NCBI RefSeq assembly: GCF_029167645.1
Contig: NZ_CP119147.1
Span: 2,790,001 to 2,854,000, forward strand
Length of the DNA: 64,000 nt
Source: Streptomyces sp. AM 2-1-1
Lineage (GTDB): Bacteria; Actinomycetota; Actinomycetes; Streptomycetales; Streptomycetaceae
Reading direction: 5' to 3'
The notes under the pieces were generated by a model, which saw only the letters and a program-made list of their open reading frames with translations, did not search any database and was not told the origin of the DNA. Numbering within the stretch: the stretch's first letter is position 1; each line of letters opens with the position of its first letter. A program made the translations under genes and the position numbers. Positions 62,757 through 64,000 of this stretch are shown piece after piece.

Positions 62757-64000
62757 GCGCGGGCACGGGACCGACCCTGGTCCGCGCCGGCATGTTCGCC
62801 GTGCTGGGCGCGGACGGCCGGATCACCGGGCGTCGGGGCGCCTCGCCGGACGGCCTCTTCCGCCGCGACGCCCGCCACCTGAGCCGCTGGACGCTGAGCG
62901 TGGACGGGGAGGTCCCCGGTGTGCTCGTACCGGCCGCCGGGGAGCACGTCGCCACGTGCGTGCTGACCCCGTCCGGCACCCGGGACGAGCCGCCGGCCTA
63001 CACCGTCTTCCGCGAACAGGCTCTCGGTGACGGCTTCCTGACCGAACGCGTCCGGCTGGTGGGCAACCGCGACGAGCCGGTCTCCGCCGTCCTCGGCCTC
63101 ACTGTGGATGCCGACTTCGCCGACCAGTTCGAACTCCGTTCGGACGGCCGCCACTACGACAAGGACGAGGCCCGGCACAGCTCGGCGCCCACCCCGGACG
63201 GGGCCGTCTTCGCGTACGAGCGGGGTGACTGGATCTCCCGCACGACGGTGTCGGCTTGCCCCGCACCGGACGAGGTGAGCCCCGTGGGCGACGCGCCGAC
63301 GGCGCGTCACCTCCGCTGGCGCGTGGAGGTGCCGGCCCAGGGCGCGGCCGAGCTGCTGCTCACGGTCGCGGCCCGGCCGCACGGCGCCCCGGCGGTCGGG
63401 CCGCTGGTAGCTCCGGACGTGGCGGCGGCCGAACAGGCTCTGGACGCGGCGTCGTTCACGGGCGAGGTGAGCCCCCGCCCCTCCGCCGGCCCTTCTTCCG
63501 GGCCCCTTCCGCTGCCGCTCACCCGCTCGCTTCCGGCCGACGCTCCGGACGGGCTGGCGGACGCCTGCGCACGCGGGCTCCGCGACCTGGCGTCGCTGCG
63601 GGTCCCGGCGCTCGGCCCGGACGGTGAGGAACTGCGGGTGCCGGGGGCGGGGGTGCCGTGGTTCCTGACCCTCTTCGGCCGGGACGCCCTGCTCACCTCG
63701 CACTTCGCGCTGCCCTACCGGCCCGGACTGGCCGCGGCCACCCTCGGCGCGCTCGCGGCGACGCAGGGCACCGGCTACGACGCGTTCCGGGGCGAGCAGC
63801 CTGGCCGCATCGTGCACGAGATCCGGCACGGCGAACTCGCCGCCTTCCGCCAGGTCCCCTACGGCCGTTACTACGGCTCGGTGGACGCGACCCCGCTCTT
63901 CCTGGTCCTGCTGGAAGGGTTGACCCGTACCACCGGTGACACGGCGCTCGCCGTGCGCCTCGAAGCGCACGCACGGGCCGCGGTGGCCTGGATGTTCCGG
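62753..64000 (+). CDS. Glycogen-debranching-type glycosidase, 3' end outside window
   Basis: At least 416 residues of an amylo-alpha-1,6-glucosidase-like protein. The N-terminal GDE_N_bis domain contains SPDGLFRRDARHLSRWTLSVDG and ERVRLVGNRDEPVSAVLGL. The catalytic (alpha/alpha)6 start is PWFLTLFGRDALLTSHFALPYRPGLA, then IVHEIRHGELAAF, GRYYGSVDATPLFLVLL. The ATG overlaps the previous stop (ATGA), so all four rightward genes are one operon. Confidence 0.9.
   Translation, partial: MSAGTGPTLVRAGMFAVLGADGRITGRRGASPDGLFRRDARHLSRWTLSVDGEVPGVLVPAAGEHVATCVLTPSGTRDEPPAYTVFREQALGDGFLTERVRLVGNRDEPVSAVLGLTVDADFADQFELRSDGRHYDKDEARHSSAPTPDGAVFAYERGDWISRTTVSACPAPDEVSPVGDAPTARHLRWRVEVPAQGAAELLLTVAARPHGAPAVGPLVAPDVAAAEQALDAASFTGEVSPRPSAGPSSGPLPLPLTRSLPADAPDGLADACARGLRDLASLRVPALGPDGEELRVPGAGVPWFLTLFGRDALLTSHFALPYRPGLAAATLGALAATQGTGYDAFRGEQPGRIVHEIRHGELAAFRQVPYGRYYGSVDATPLFLVLLEGLTRTTGDTALAVRLEAHARAAVAWMFR

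Overview
This window is chromosomal DNA from a Streptomyces or very close relative. It is about 70% G+C with strong third-position G/C bias and frequent GTG starts. Its gene order matches, from memory, the conserved core around divIC, eno, rpfA, mazG, mfd, glmU, prs, rplY and pth in S. coelicolor. Nearly all genes are chromosomal housekeeping or lineage-conserved Streptomyces genes. Three short stretches look acquired or decayed: 20.4-22.0 kb, 34.6-38.1 kb and 51.7-53.4 kb.

Layout. 0-5 kb: divIC/ftsB-like gene (cut by the window edge), enolase, and two secreted Rpf-type muralytic enzymes. The first of these, rpfA, has a c-di-AMP (ydaO-type) riboswitch leader. A small transposon-like inverted-repeat element sits in the eno upstream region. 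5-13 kb: cytochrome P450, MazG, a SurA-like lipoprotein, a Ser/Thr kinase with a TPR-like tail translationally coupled to a small membrane protein, and an orphan HTH-methyltransferase-specificity fusion. 13-19 kb: lipoprotein, secreted HNH nuclease, DksA-like protein, a divergent SCO6745-family/TetR pair, and an Rrf2 regulator with an MFS pump. 19-22 kb: Rieske oxygenase, decayed IS1182 transposase, GNAT acetyltransferase and a GntR fragment. 22-34 kb: mfd, DinB-like protein, FtsX-type ABC exporter, DHA2 MFS pump, and a DUF485/solute symporter pair. 34.6-38.1 kb: an AT-richer patch of IS1380 and IS5 transposase remnants with a few small genes. 38-45.3 kb: an HTH protein, a DivIVA-like coiled-coil protein, and a compact toxin-immunity locus.

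45.5-51.7 kb: orphan NarL-type sensor kinase, tRNA-Gln(UUG), glmU, prs, rplY, pth. 51.7-53.4 kb: a chloramphenicol-type efflux gene with a leader peptide and an IS481 remnant, bracketed by a 46-bp duplication of the pth 3' end. 53.4-64 kb: a ROK-regulated sugar locus. Binding protein, two permeases, regulator and oxidoreductase run leftward. Dehydrogenase, sugar isomerase and two (alpha/alpha)6-type glycosidases run rightward, the last cut by the window edge.

The most unusual system is at 40.7-45.3 kb. Two leaderless polypeptides each fuse a toxin-type enzyme domain to its own immunity-type domain: a WHH/HNH nuclease with SUKH-1, and an Imm35-like domain, deaminase and SUKH-4. They are transcribed away from a separate YwqJ-like deaminase/SUKH-3 pair. 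None has a secretion or trafficking domain, so the locus may act inside the cell rather than in inter-bacterial competition.
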